This document shows, in pieces, positions 40,064 to 49,027 of a stretch of DNA of 64,000 nt. The notes beneath the pieces were generated by a model. It was not told the DNA's origin and did not search any database. It saw nothing but the letters and a program-made list of their open reading frames with translations. The DNA is taken from positions 124,001-188,000 of the forward strand of contig NZ_JOAX01000003.1 of the NCBI RefSeq assembly GCF_000720485.1, written 5' to 3'. Both the position numbers and the translations under genes were made by a program. The number at the start of each line of letters is the position of its first letter. Positions within the stretch are counted from its first letter, which is position 1. Source of the stretch: Streptomyces ochraceiscleroticus. Its GTDB lineage: Bacteria > Actinomycetota > Actinomycetes > Streptomycetales > Streptomycetaceae.

Positions 40064-41482
40064 ATGCGCCGTTCGAAAATCGTCTGCACCCTGGGCCCTG
40101 CCGTTGACTCCTTCGATCAGCTCAAGACGCTGATCGAGGCCGGTATGAACGTGGCCCGTTTCAACATGAGCCATGGCACCCACGAGGAGCACGAGGAGCG
40201 GTACCACCGGCTCCGCAAGGCCGCCGAGGAGACCGGCCGCGCCGTCGGCGTGCTCGCCGACCTCCAGGGCCCCAAGATCCGCATGGAGACCTTCGCCGAC
40301 GGTCCGGTGGAGCTGGTGCGCGGCGACGAGTTCGTCATCACCACCGAGGACGTGGCCGGTGACAAGACCATCTGCGGCACCACCTACAAGGGCCTGCCCG
40401 GCGACGTCTCCAAGGGCGACCCGGTACTGATCAACGACGGCAACGTCGCCCTCCAGGTGATCGAGGTCGACGGCCCCCGCGTGCGCTGCATCGTCATCGA
40501 GGGCGGCGTCATCTCCGACCACAAGGGCATCAACCTGCCCGGTGCCGCGGTGAACGTGCCGGCGCTGTCCGAGAAGGACATCGAGGACCTGAAGTTCGCC
40601 CTGAACATGGGCTGCGACCTGGTCGCGCTGTCCTTCGTGCGGGACGCCAAGGACGTCCAGGACGTGCACCGCGTCATGGACGAGGTCGGCCGCCGGGTGC
40701 CGGTCATCGCCAAGGTCGAGAAGCCGCAGGCCGTCGCCAACATGGAAGAGGTCGTCGCCTCCTTCGACGGCGTCATGGTGGCCCGTGGTGACCTGGCGGT
40801 GGAGTACCCGCTGGAGAAGGTCCCGATGGTGCAGAAGCGCCTGGTGGAGATGTGCCGGCGGAACGCCAAGCCGGTGATCGTGGCGACCCAGATGATGGAG
40901 TCGATGATCACCAACTCCCGCCCGACCCGCGCCGAGGCGTCCGACGTCGCCAACGCGATCCTGGACGGCGCGGACGCGGTCATGCTCTCCGCGGAGTCCT
41001 CGGTCGGCCAGTACCCGATCCAGACCGTCAAGACGATGTCGAAGATCGTCGAGGCGGCCGAGGAGGAGCTGCTGTCCAAGGGCCTGCAGCCGCTGGTCCC
41101 GGGCAAGAAGCCGCGTACGCAGGGCGGCGCCGTGGCCCGCGCCGCCGCCGAGATGGCCGACTTCCTGAACGGCAAGGCGCTGGTGGCCTTCACCAAGTCC
41201 GGTGACACCGCGCGCCGGCTGTCCCGCTATCGCGCGGCCCAGCCGATCCTGGCCTTCACCACCGACGTCTCGACCCGCAACCAGCTCTCGCTGAGCTGGG
41301 GCGTGGAGACCTTCGTCGTGGAGCACGTCAACACCACCGACGCCATGGTCGACCTGGTCGACTCCGAGCTGCTGAAGCTCAAGCGGTACAACGCCGGTGA
41401 CACCATGATCATCACGGCCGGTTCGCCCCCCGGCGTCCCCGGCACCACCAACATGGTCCGGGTGCACCACCTGGGCGGCTGA
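40064..41482 (+). CDS. pyk: Pyruvate kinase
   Basis: 472 aa from ATG 40064 (MRRSKIVCTLGPA); the 14 codons upstream are in frame but lack a start site. Transfers phosphate from phosphoenolpyruvate to ADP. Conserved blocks include NVARFNMSHG, LADLQGPKIR, VIAKVEKPQAV (catalytic Lys), MVARGDLAVE and ATQMMESMI, then the C-terminal allosteric domain. It sits 61 bases after ackA, forming the pta-ackA-pyk series, and ends at a strong terminator. Confidence 0.96.
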   Translation: MRRSKIVCTLGPAVDSFDQLKTLIEAGMNVARFNMSHGTHEEHEERYHRLRKAAEETGRAVGVLADLQGPKIRMETFADGPVELVRGDEFVITTEDVAGDKTICGTTYKGLPGDVSKGDPVLINDGNVALQVIEVDGPRVRCIVIEGGVISDHKGINLPGAAVNVPALSEKDIEDLKFALNMGCDLVALSFVRDAKDVQDVHRVMDEVGRRVPVIAKVEKPQAVANMEEVVASFDGVMVARGDLAVEYPLEKVPMVQKRLVEMCRRNAKPVIVATQMMESMITNSRPTRAEASDVANAILDGADAVMLSAESSVGQYPIQTVKTMSKIVEAAEEELLSKGLQPLVPGKKPRTQGGAVARAAAEMADFLNGKALVAFTKSGDTARRLSRYRAAQPILAFTTDVSTRNQLSLSWGVETFVVEHVNTTDAMVDLVDSELLKLKRYNAGDTMIITAGSPPGVPGTTNMVRVHHLGG

Positions 41483-41499
41483 CGCTCCGGTACCAAGCG

Positions 41500-41533
41500 A
41501 AGGCCCCGCTCCTCCGAGGAGGAGCGGGGCCTT
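41500..41533 (+). terminator. pyk terminator, perfect 16-bp stem
   Basis: Arms 41500-41515 (AAGGCCCCGCTCCTCC) and 41518-41533 are exact reverse complements around GA, 17 bases after the stop. It is the clearest terminator in the window and can serve the converging gene at 41567 as well. Confidence 0.85.
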
Positions 41534-41566
41534 CGTGGTGCGGCTCCCGGAAGGGCTCGGTGGGCG

Positions 41567-42850
41567 TCAGTCCTTGATGGACACGCGCATACCGGGAAGG
41601 TGGAGATTGCCGCCGAACTGACCCGCCTGGTCGAGCTTCACGTTGGTGAAGTACGCGTGCGGGATGTTGAGCGGCGGCGGGTGCTCCGGGTCGAAGACGA
41701 TCGGGATGAGGCCGAAGAGATTGGCCTGCAGCCGCTCGGTGTACATGGTCACCTTGCCGCCACGGAAGGTGGACGTGGATCCCTTGGCCGTCTCGACGTG
41801 GTAGTGCTTCCCCGTCGCCGGGTCGTCCACGATCTGGTGCAGATCGCCGATGTCCACGCTGTCCGCGGTGAACTTCAGCACCTGCTTGGACTTCCCGCTC
41901 TGCGTGGTGATGTTGTAGACGCCCGCGTAGTCCAGGCCGCGCAGGGTGAGCGAGGTGGCCCGCAGGTGCCAGGGGTCGTCGGGCAGGGTGACGGGGGTCT
42001 GCTCGTCCTTGCCCTTCTGCTTGTTCGCAACGACGCAGGGGTAGCCCTTCTTGCCGTTGGCGTCCGTGCCGTCCAGACCACCGCCGGGCAGGGCGTTGTC
42101 GACCGTGCCCACGGCACCGTGGACGGTGTCGTTGACGGCCTTCGAGCCGCCCGAGAGCGACTCGCCCGCCTTGCCGACGCCGTCCTTGACGCCGTCGACG
42201 GTGTCCTCGACCGGCTTGGTGACCTTGCCGGTGGACGCATCCGAGGTCTTGGTGTCCTCGGCGGTGTCCTTGGACGCGGTCTCGGACTCGGACGGGGACG
42301 GGCTCGGCGAGGCGGTGGACTCCTCCTCGGAGGAGTCGCCGCCGCCGAGCAGGCCGCCGAGCGCGTCACCGACGCCGCCCAGCAGGCCGCCGTCCTTCTC
42401 CTCCTCCTCGGGGGAGGCGGACGGCGAGGGCGTCGCGGAGTCCGACGGCTCGTCGGTCTTCGGGTCGGCGGTCGGCTCGGACGTCTTGTCCTCGTCCGTG
42501 CCGGAGGGCGAGGGCTTCGCGGACGGCTCGGCAGTCTCCTTGCCGTCCTCCTTGTCCTTGTCCTCGGCCTTGTCCTTCGCCTTGTCCTTGGCGTCCTTGC
42601 CCTCCACCTTGTCCGGGGCGGACACGCACGGACCGCCCCGGAAGGGGCTCTCCGGGGGCTTGGGCTTGGCCATGGCCAGCTGGGGCGTGAGCCCCATGCC
42701 CATGAGCACGGCGGAGGGCATGGCGGCAATGGCTATCGCCTTGCCGGCGGGCACGTGCAGCCGCGTCAGCAGCGGCTTCCTCGGCGCCGCGTGCCGCCCG
42801 GATCTCGCCCCGGCGGCTGCGCCCTCGTCGTGCAGCTCCTCACCCGGCAC
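41567..42850 (-). CDS. Membrane-anchored surface protein with Lys/Asp/Ser low-complexity region
   Basis: 427 aa from GTG 42850, with GGAGG 5 bases upstream and an 11-base overlap with the DUF6114 stop. A hydrophobic segment (about 36-60) suggests a signal or anchor. Residues 80-230 are low complexity: KDKAKDKAEDKDKEDGKE, then Ser/Pro/Asp/Glu repeats and GGLLGGVGDALGGLLGG. The C-terminal domain (about 260-427) is ordered and contains FTADSVDIGDLH and a PEHPPPLNIPHAYF element. Function unknown. Operon context with DUF6114 and DUF6230 suggests a cell-surface complex. The low-complexity block probably spans the cell wall; that is inference. Confidence 0.8.
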   Translation of the reverse strand: MPGEELHDEGAAAGARSGRHAAPRKPLLTRLHVPAGKAIAIAAMPSAVLMGMGLTPQLAMAKPKPPESPFRGGPCVSAPDKVEGKDAKDKAKDKAEDKDKEDGKETAEPSAKPSPSGTDEDKTSEPTADPKTDEPSDSATPSPSASPEEEEKDGGLLGGVGDALGGLLGGGDSSEEESTASPSPSPSESETASKDTAEDTKTSDASTGKVTKPVEDTVDGVKDGVGKAGESLSGGSKAVNDTVHGAVGTVDNALPGGGLDGTDANGKKGYPCVVANKQKGKDEQTPVTLPDDPWHLRATSLTLRGLDYAGVYNITTQSGKSKQVLKFTADSVDIGDLHQIVDDPATGKHYHVETAKGSTSTFRGGKVTMYTERLQANLFGLIPIVFDPEHPPPLNIPHAYFTNVKLDQAGQFGGNLHLPGMRVSIKD

Positions 42851-43430
42851 GGTGCCTCCCGTTCGTCCCGTTGGTCGGGCTCTTACCTGACAGGTCGTCC
42901 AGTACGCCGCGCGAACCGCCCGCTCCGGTCGCCGCGGGCCGCCCGCCGCCGAACGGGTCGAACCCGTCGTCGGGGCTGTCCGCACGCCCGGACGCACCGT
43001 CGGTGTCCTCGGCGGCGGACTTCGCCGGCGCCGGCTTGCCGGGGGCCCAGGAGACCGCCAGCGCACCGCCGATCAGCCCCAGCAGGAAGCCGATCAGGAA
43101 GGCGCCGAAGTTGGAGACGACCAGGGACACCAGCGACAGCAGGATCGCCGCGACACCGGCGAAGACCCTCGAAGCGGGCTGGAACCACATGGTCAGACCG
43201 AGCACGACCAGCAGCACGCCGATGATCAGCGAGCCCGCGCCCGCCGTCGTCGCCATGCGGACGGTCAGGGAACCGATCGTGAGGTTCGCGTAAGGGATGT
43301 ACATGATCGGGATGCCGGCGAGCAGGGTCAGCAACCCGGCCCAGTACGGGCGTTGTCCCCGCCAAACCCGGAACGAACGGCGCTGCCGGCCGATTGTCTC
43401 GCTCAGCCGTGGTCGCGTGTCGGCGCTCAT
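42840..43430 (-). CDS. DUF6114 integral membrane protein
   Basis: 196 aa from ATG 43430 (MSADTRPRL), preceded by GAGGAG. Four hydrophobic helices lie at about 27-45, 52-75, 78-96 and 103-130, followed by a polar, disordered-looking C-terminal tail (about 135-196). The family assignment is by recollection of Streptomyces proteins with the motif FRVWRGQRPYWAG. It lies between DUF6230 and the low-complexity surface protein on the minus strand. No enzymatic residues are visible. Confidence 0.8.
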   Translation of the reverse strand: MSADTRPRLSETIGRQRRSFRVWRGQRPYWAGLLTLLAGIPIMYIPYANLTIGSLTVRMATTAGAGSLIIGVLLVVLGLTMWFQPASRVFAGVAAILLSLVSLVVSNFGAFLIGFLLGLIGGALAVSWAPGKPAPAKSAAEDTDGASGRADSPDDGFDPFGGGRPAATGAGGSRGVLDDLSGKSPTNGTNGRHRAG

Positions 43431-43571
43431 CTCGTACAGCTCCTCGGGACTGGCAATTCGGTGGTACGTGAGCTGGTGGTGCTCGGTGCTTGTCGGCGCC
43501 CGGCGCACGGGCACAGGGAGGCGGCCCAAAGGGCCTGGCGTTCGGTCCCCCGTGCCCGCACGCTCAGTGCG

Positions 43572-44189
43572 TCAGTAGCACTCGTTCTTGCCCGCGGAGA
43601 CCTTCATCTTCAGGCCGCTGAGCTTGAACGTACCGGCGGTGGTCGCCCACGCCGTCTGCTTGACTCCGGTCAGGACGGCCGTGTCGGCCTCCTGGGCGAA
43701 CGAACCGGGGTCGGCCTTGTCGCCCTTCTTGATGCCGGGGCCCTTGGACGTCGAACCCGCCGCAACACCGATGTTGATGTTGTTGAAGGTCGCGTCCGCT
43801 TCGAGCTGGTCCAGGTCGATGTAGAGGTTCTTCGCCTCGACCGGCGTGTCACCGCCGCCCGCCTGGAGCTTCATCGACACGTCGCCGAAGACCGGGACGG
43901 GCACGACGACGGACTGGCACAGGTTCTTGATCTTGGCGTTGGAGAACGCCGAGACCGCGACCGGGATCTGCTTGCCGCCCTTCTGGGCGTCCACAGCTCC
44001 GTACTGGACGAATCCGGTGCCGTCCAGGCGGTCGGTCGACACCTTGAACTGCTGGCCGGACACGCTGAACGACGCGGCCAGCGCACCCTGCGAGAGGGCC
44101 ACGCCGATCGCGGCCGTCGCAGCGACGCTCGGCACCATGACGACGGCGAACCGCTTCCATCTGGTCCCGCCACGAGCCAGGGACTCCAT
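43572..44189 (-). CDS. DUF6230 exported/anchored protein
   Basis: 205 aa from ATG 44189 with a perfect AAGGAGG upstream. A basic start and a hydrophobic helix (about 14-38) lead to an extracytoplasmic beta-rich domain (SFSVSGQQFKVSTDRLDG...) with two cysteines (KNLCQS and the C-terminal NECY). DUF6230 is recalled from family naming, not searched. It is the first gene of the minus-strand surface operon, 141 bases ahead of DUF6114. The excellent ribosome site suggests abundant expression. Confidence 0.8.
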   Translation of the reverse strand: MESLARGGTRWKRFAVVMVPSVAATAAIGVALSQGALAASFSVSGQQFKVSTDRLDGTGFVQYGAVDAQKGGKQIPVAVSAFSNAKIKNLCQSVVVPVPVFGDVSMKLQAGGGDTPVEAKNLYIDLDQLEADATFNNINIGVAAGSTSKGPGIKKGDKADPGSFAQEADTAVLTGVKQTAWATTAGTFKLSGLKMKVSAGKNECY

Positions 44190-44694
44190 GACTTTCCTCC
44201 TTCTCGGACGTACATCTCCGGCACCGGCCGCTCGGGTCATGGATACGGCCGCACCTGGGATGGGAGAAGTGCTACGTCCTCGGGAAGGAGAGCGCCTGCT
44301 TCGGAGGTCTTGCGTTCCGAACCGCCGGCGATCACCCCCGAGCGACAACCACTGGCCACGCTCTCGCGCAACCTCTCTGGACAGGCTCCGCCGGTGTGGC
44401 GAAGACCCCCCTGTCCCGACCGGCGCCACTGCCGCCGGCCGCTCGGTGGGGACCCACCCTCCGCGGCTCCCGGCCGGCTGCCGGGCTGCGGGTGATGGAC
44501 CGAGCTTGGCTGATCGTGGTCCATTCGGAGCCGCTGCACAAGGGGCTCGTTACCTACGAGTAACAGACAAATAACTGCCTCTGTACCGAGGGGAACCACC
44601 CCGGTACACAGGGTCGCCTTTAACGCAGAAGAAACATCCGGAAATTCCGCCCAAAACGGCTGAAGCCATACCAGCGCTCTTACTCCAAGTAACA
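44190..44694. other. Intergenic region upstream of DUF6230 with TTACT-type palindromes
   Basis: About 500 bases without a convincing gene. The right half is unusually AT-rich. It contains GTTAC-N6-GTAAC (44549-44564), TGTACC-N15-GGTACA (44582-44608) and TTACT-CCA-AGTAA (44680-44692). Two of these share the string AGTAACAG. They may be operators for the DUF6230 operon promoter. Confidence 0.4.
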
Positions 44695-44732
44695 GCGGCC
44701 ACGATTACCAAGATTTGGTAAAACGTGGCCGC
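44695..44732 (-). terminator. Nested hairpin terminator of the thioredoxin-like gene
   Basis: Outer arms GCGGCCACG (44695-44703) and CGTGGCCGC (44724-44732) enclose inner arms TTACCAA (44705-44711) and TTGGTAA (44715-44721) with a GAT loop. It begins 34 bases past the minus-strand stop at 44767. Confidence 0.75.
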
Positions 44733-44766
44733 CGTTCCGTTTGAGGAGGGAGGAGTTGGCGAGTCG

Positions 44767-45738
44767 TCAGAACAAGACGCGGGCCAGAGCGGTACGTGCG
44801 CTCACGACGCGCGGGTCGTCGCTGCCGATGACCTCGAAGAGCTCCAGCAGCCGCACCCGGGCCGCCTCGCGGTCGTCGCCCGCCGTGCGCTTCACGACGT
44901 CGACCAGCCGCCCGAAGGCGTCCTCCACGTGCCCGCCGACCAGATCGAGATCGGCCGCGCGGATCTGCGCCTGCACGTCGGCCGGGCCCTCGGCCGCCTC
45001 CTTGCGCACCGCCTGCGGGTCGAGGTCCTGCACGCGGTACAGCAACTCGGCCTGCGCGAGGCCCAGCTTCGCCTCGGGGTTGGCCGGGTCGTCGGAGAGC
45101 ACGTTCTTGTACGCCTGGATCGCGCCGCCGAGGTCGCCGGAGTCCAGCGCCTGGGTCGCGGCCTCCAGCAGCGCGTCGTACGGACCGGCCGGGACGGGCG
45201 CCTCGACGGGCTCCTCACCGCCCTGCTCCGCCGGGTCGACGGGCGCGCCGACGATGCCGAACTGCTGCTCGGCGGCCTGGACGAGCTGGTCCAGCACCTG
45301 CCGGATCTGCGCCTCCGGGGCCGCACCCTGGAACAGCGGGATCGGCTGGCCCGCGACGACGGCGAACACCGCCGGGATGCCCTGCACGCCGAACTGCTGG
45401 AAAAGGGCCTGATTGCTGTCTACGTCGATCTTGGCGAGCACGAACTTGCCGGCGTACTCCGCCGCCAGGCGCTCCAGCAGCGGGCCCAGCTGCTTGCACG
45501 GCTCGCACCACTCGGCCCAGAAGTCGATGACGACCGGGACCTCGGTGGAGCGCTGCAGGATCTCCTGCTGGAACCCCGCCTCGTCGACGTCGACCACGAG
45601 CCGGCCGCCGCCCGCCGGGGCCTGGCCGGTACGCGCCGCTTCGGCGCGCGCCTGTTCCGCTTTCTGCTTCGCTTCCCCGGCCGCCTTCACCGCGGCGAGG
45701 TCGACCACTCCACTCATGGACATATTGCGTGGCTGCAT
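44767..45738 (-). CDS. CnoX/YbbN-like thioredoxin-TPR protein
   Basis: 323 aa from ATG 45738, with GGAGG about 8 bases upstream. N-terminal thioredoxin fold (about 48-155) carries WCEPC with C78 and C81, followed by an Ala-rich helical TPR-like half (about 190-323). The domain order matches YbbN/CnoX chaperedoxins, which protect proteins from oxidation and hand them to chaperones. E. coli CnoX lacks the second cysteine, so a full CxxC pair here implies possible redox activity. Divergent from tetR with several symmetric sites between. Confidence 0.85.
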   Translation of the reverse strand: MQPRNMSMSGVVDLAAVKAAGEAKQKAEQARAEAARTGQAPAGGGRLVVDVDEAGFQQEILQRSTEVPVVIDFWAEWCEPCKQLGPLLERLAAEYAGKFVLAKIDVDSNQALFQQFGVQGIPAVFAVVAGQPIPLFQGAAPEAQIRQVLDQLVQAAEQQFGIVGAPVDPAEQGGEEPVEAPVPAGPYDALLEAATQALDSGDLGGAIQAYKNVLSDDPANPEAKLGLAQAELLYRVQDLDPQAVRKEAAEGPADVQAQIRAADLDLVGGHVEDAFGRLVDVVKRTAGDDREAARVRLLELFEVIGSDDPRVVSARTALARVLF

Positions 45739-45887
45739 GGTCCTATCCTCCCCCCTGGGCGGGCCGTTCCGGAAAGCGGTGCGGAAAATCCAGGGCCCCC
45801 ATGGCCCTGGACCCCGCGAGGTGAGCTCCGTACCCTGCCGCGCATCCCGCCGGATTGCCTGAAGCGGGCCGGAGACGGAGCTCTGTG

Positions 45888-45933
45888 TGGTCCCGAGGAG
45901 GACCGGTTCGTGCTGGTCCCGAGGAGGACCGGT
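45888..45933. repeat. Two exact 20-bp direct repeats, each internally palindromic
   Basis: TGGTCCCGAGGAGGACCGGT occurs at 45888-45907 and 45914-45933, spaced 26 bp start to start. Each copy contains GGTCC-N6-GGACC. They lie in the 358-base divergent region between the thioredoxin-like gene and tetR. They may be operators or an expressed RNA structure. Confidence 0.6.
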
Positions 45934-45985
45934 CTGTGGTGGCCGGGGTCCCCACCCGCGGCCGGTGTGTGTGGCGTCGCTCTTT

Positions 45986-46002
45986 CGCTACGAGTCGTAG
46001 CG
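45986..46002. promoter_or_regulatory. TetR-type operator candidate
   Basis: CGCTACGAGTCGTAGCG is a perfect palindrome with 8-bp arms and one central base. It lies 95 bases upstream of the tetR start. Size and symmetry fit TetR-family operators, so autoregulation is likely. The rest of the 45739-46096 gap shows the 20-bp repeats and nothing else. Confidence 0.55.
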
Positions 46003-46096
46003 TAACTCTCCGGTCCCCCGCCGCCGCAAGCGTGCGGGGCCGCCGCGCTCGTGATCTCTCTCACCCGTCACGGGCGCCCCGCGCCTACCGGCCGGT

Positions 46097-46774
46097 ATGG
46101 TCGGCCGCATGCAGTGCTCTCCCACCGGCCCCCGCAAGGGGCGCGCCCGCCTCACCGGCCGCACGGGACGCCCGCGCAGCGCCGCGGCCGACGCCGCGAT
46201 CCTGGATGCCACCCGCGCGGCGCTCGTCGAGCTGGGCTGGGGGAAGCTCACGATGGGCGACGTGGCCGCGCGCGCCAAGGTCGCCAAGACCACGCTGTAC
46301 CGCCGCTGGGCCGGCAAGAACGAACTGGTGCTGGACGCCGTCGCGGTCCTCTTCGACGAGCTGGAGCTCCCCGACCGGGGCTCCCTGAAGGACGACATCG
46401 AGGGCGTCGTGCTGCAGTTCGCCGCGCTGCTGGCCCGCCCGGAAACCAAGACCGCGCTGATGGCGGTGGTCGCCGAGTCCACCACGGACGACGCGCTGCG
46501 CACCCGGATCCGCGAGGCCGTCGTGGAGCGGCAGAAGCGGCTGGTGGTGCAGGGCCGGCAGCGCGCCCAGCGGCGCGGCGAACTGCCGCCGGACGGCGGC
46601 GGGCCCGAGGGCGCCGCGGCGGCGGCCCGCAGCGTGGACCTGATCTTCGATGTGATCGCGGGCGCAGTGGTGCACCGCGCCCTGGTCAGCGGCGAACCGG
46701 TCGACGCGGCCTGGGCGGCCCGCTTCACCACCCTCCTGCTCGCCGGGCTGGGCGGGCTGGAGACCAGGGACTGA
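46097..46774 (+). CDS. TetR-family transcriptional regulator
   Basis: 225 aa. N-terminal HTH (about 30-75: AILDATRAALVELGWGKLTMGDVAARAKVAKTTLYRRW) is textbook TetR, followed by a helical ligand domain with a C-terminal TetR_C-like stretch. ATG 46097 or ATG 46109 could be the start; neither has a strong ribosome site. Its stop converges on the epimerase gene. Ligand and regulon are not readable, but the palindrome at 45986-46002 is a natural target. Confidence 0.9.
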   Translation: MVGRMQCSPTGPRKGRARLTGRTGRPRSAAADAAILDATRAALVELGWGKLTMGDVAARAKVAKTTLYRRWAGKNELVLDAVAVLFDELELPDRGSLKDDIEGVVLQFAALLARPETKTALMAVVAESTTDDALRTRIREAVVERQKRLVVQGRQRAQRRGELPPDGGGPEGAAAAARSVDLIFDVIAGAVVHRALVSGEPVDAAWAARFTTLLLAGLGGLETRD

Positions 46775-46827
46775 GCGCGGGCCGCACCGGCCCGGGGTGC
46801 TCGGACCTGAGCGGTCCGCCGCGAAGC

Positions 46828-47841
46828 TCAGACCTGGTAGCGGTCCGCCGCGAAGAGGTGCAGGTGCCCGCCGACCCAGTCCGACGTACGCCGCAGCCCC
46901 ACCTCCAGCGGGACCCGCGGCTGCCAGCCGGACAGCTCCCGGGCCCGCGCGTTGTCCGACAGCAGCCGCTCCACCTCGCTGCCCGAGGGCCGCAGCCGCG
47001 CCGGGTCCACGACCACCTCCGCCGTCCGGCCGGAGGCCGCGATCAGTTCCTCCGCGAGCTGCCCGATGGAGATCTCCCGCCCCGTACCGAGGTTGACGAC
47101 CTCCCCCACCGCCCGGTCGCACTCCGCGAGCGCCAGAAACCCCTCGGCGGTGTCCGTGACATAGGTGAAGTCGCGGGTCGGCGTCAGGGAGCCGAGCCGG
47201 ATCTCCCGGGCGCCGGAATGCAGTTGCGCGAGGATCGTAGGGATCACGGCGCGGGCCGACTGCCGGGGCCCGTAGGTGTTGAACGGGCGGACCACGGTGA
47301 CCGGCAGTTCGAAGGCGTGCCAGTGGGAGAGCGCCATCATGTCGGCGCCGATCTTCGAGGCGGAGTACGGGGACTGCGGCTGGAGCGGGTGGTTCTCGGC
47401 GATGGGCGCGGTGCGCGCGGTCCCGTACACCTCGCTGGTGGAGGTGTGGACGAGCCGCCGCACGCCGTGCAGCCGGGCGGCCTCGCACACGTTCTCCGTA
47501 CCGACCACATTGGTCTGCACGTACGCGCCGGGCGAGTCGTAGCTGTACGGGATGCCGATCAGCGCGGCGAGGTGGAAGACCGTGTCGCAGCCGGCCACCG
47601 CGTCCCGCACCCGGCCCGCATCGCGGATGTCGCCCGCCATCATCTCGACCGGGCCGTCCGGACGCAGGTACCGGGACAGATGGCCCTTCTCGGCGTACGG
47701 CTTGTAGTGAACCAGCGCCCGGACCTGAGCGCCCCGCTCGACGAGCAGGTCGACGAGCGTGGAGCCGATGAACCCCTCGGCGCCGGTGACGAGGACCCGG
47801 CGGCCCTGCCACGGGTTGTAGGGGGTGTGCTGCGTGGTCAT
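46828..47841 (-). CDS. NAD-dependent epimerase/dehydratase (nucleotide-sugar SDR)
   Basis: 337 aa extended SDR. N-terminal VLVTGAEGFIGS is the NAD-binding GxxGxxG. The catalytic set is TSTSEVYG plus SPYSASK (Tyr and Lys), and VRPFNTYGPRQ and TRDFTYVTDT bind the nucleotide-sugar. It is closest to GDP-mannose 4,6-dehydratase or UDP-GlcNAc/glucose 4-epimerase types; the exact substrate is unresolved. It is translationally coupled (ATGA at 47838-47841) to the upstream MurG-like glycosyltransferase, so the two probably make and transfer, or modify, an aminosugar on a lipid carrier. Confidence 0.88.
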   Translation of the reverse strand: MTTQHTPYNPWQGRRVLVTGAEGFIGSTLVDLLVERGAQVRALVHYKPYAEKGHLSRYLRPDGPVEMMAGDIRDAGRVRDAVAGCDTVFHLAALIGIPYSYDSPGAYVQTNVVGTENVCEAARLHGVRRLVHTSTSEVYGTARTAPIAENHPLQPQSPYSASKIGADMMALSHWHAFELPVTVVRPFNTYGPRQSARAVIPTILAQLHSGAREIRLGSLTPTRDFTYVTDTAEGFLALAECDRAVGEVVNLGTGREISIGQLAEELIAASGRTAEVVVDPARLRPSGSEVERLLSDNARARELSGWQPRVPLEVGLRRTSDWVGGHLHLFAADRYQV

Positions 47842-49004
47842 GCGTACTCCTTCGGAGAGACGGGTGTCGTGGGGAAGGGGGAGCGGCCGGCCAGCCGGAG
47901 GACCTTCGCCGCCAGCAGGTCGGCGGCGCGGGCGTGGGTGCCCGGATCGGCCGCGGCGCCCATCGCCGCCAGCCGGGCCGGGTCGTCGAGGAGCGGGCCG
48001 ACGACGGCGTCGAGCCGCTCGGCGGTGGTCTCGGCGTCCGGCAGCAGCAGCCCGGCACCGGCGTCGGACAGCACCCGCGCGTTGTGCGTCTGGTGGTCGC
48101 CGGGCGCGTGCGGATACGGGACGAGGACCGCGGGCATCCCGATCGTGGCCAGCTCCGCGACGGTCGCCGAGCCGGCCCGGCACACCACCAGGTCGGCGGC
48201 GGCGTAGGCGAGATCCATCCGGTCCAGGTACGGGACCGCCTCCGCGACCGCGGCGCCGCCCCCGGCGACCAGCCGCTCGCGCGCAGCGTTCAGCGCGTCC
48301 GGGCCGGTCTTGATCAGCATCCGCAGGTCCGGGCGGTGGCGGTGCCGGGCGGCGAGTCCGATGGCGGCCTCGGTGAGCCGGGCCGCGCCCAGGCTGCCGC
48401 CGTTGACCAGCAGCAGCCGGGCGCCGTCCGGGATGCCCAGCGCCCGGCGGGCCGGGCCGCGCAGCGCCGCCCTGTCCAGCCCGGCGAGCGGACCGGACAG
48501 CGGCATGCCGACCGTCTCGGCCCGCTCGCCGCCCGGCAGGTGCGCGCGGCTGCGGTCGAAGGCGAGCGCGATGTGCGGGGTGAGCCGCGCGGCGAACGTG
48601 TTGGCCCGCCCCGGTACCGCGTTGGACTCGTGGATCAGGCTCGGCAGCCCCGCCAGCCGGGCGCCCACGATCACCGGCGCGCTGGGGTACCCGCCCATGC
48701 CGACCGCGACCTGCGCATCCTGCGCGCGCAGGATCGCCCGGCACTGGGCACCGGACTTCAACAGCGCGGCGGGCAGCAGATAGCGCCGGGCACCCAGCGC
48801 CGGGTCGAAGGGGATCATGTCGACGGTGTGCAGGCGGTAACCGGCCCGCGGGATCAGCCGCTTCTCCAGCCCGCGCTGCGTACCGACGAAGGAGATCACC
48901 GCATCGGGCACGGCGCGGCGCAGCGCGTCGGCGAGGGCGAGCCCCGGATAAATGTGGCCACCGGTGCCCCCGGCACCGATGACGACGGAGAGTGGTGTGC
49001 GCAT
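47838..49004 (-). CDS. MurG-like UDP-GlcNAc:lipid I glycosyltransferase (second copy)
   Basis: 388 aa from ATG 49004 ([17 protein letters not shown]). All GT28 MurG landmarks are present: G-loop 1 [14 protein letters not shown]-loop 2 [22 protein letters not shown]-loop 3 [10 protein letters not shown], and the C-terminal [21 protein letters not shown] that binds UDP-GlcNAc. It is therefore predicted active. The normal murG lies in the dcw cell-division cluster, and none of those neighbours occur here, so this is probably a paralogue; the genome's other copy is not visible. It is divergent from a two-component system with operator-like repeats in the 64-base gap, suggesting induction by cell-wall stress. 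Confidence 0.88.
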   Translation of the reverse strand: MRTPLSVVIGAGGTGGHIYPGLALADALRRAVPDAVISFVGTQRGLEKRLIPRAGYRLHTVDMIPFDPALGARRYLLPAALLKSGAQCRAILRAQDAQVAVGMGGYPSAPVIVGARLAGLPSLIHESNAVPGRANTFAARLTPHIALAFDRSRAHLPGGERAETVGMPLSGPLAGLDRAALRGPARRALGIPDGARLLLVNGGSLGAARLTEAAIGLAARHRHRPDLRMLIKTGPDALNAARERLVAGGGAAVAEAVPYLDRMDLAYAAADLVVCRAGSATVAELATIGMPAVLVPYPHAPGDHQTHNARVLSDAGAGLLLPDAETTAERLDAVVGPLLDDPARLAAMGAAADPGTHARAADLLAAKVLRLAGRSPFPTTPVSPKEYA

Positions 49005-49027
49005 GGCCGCCACGCTCGTCGCGCGCC

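Noticed and set aside
42366..42629. Arg/Gly/Gln-rich repeated small frame and possible tandem repeat array
   Set aside because: It is the out-of-frame view of the Lys/Asp low-complexity part of the 427-aa surface protein.
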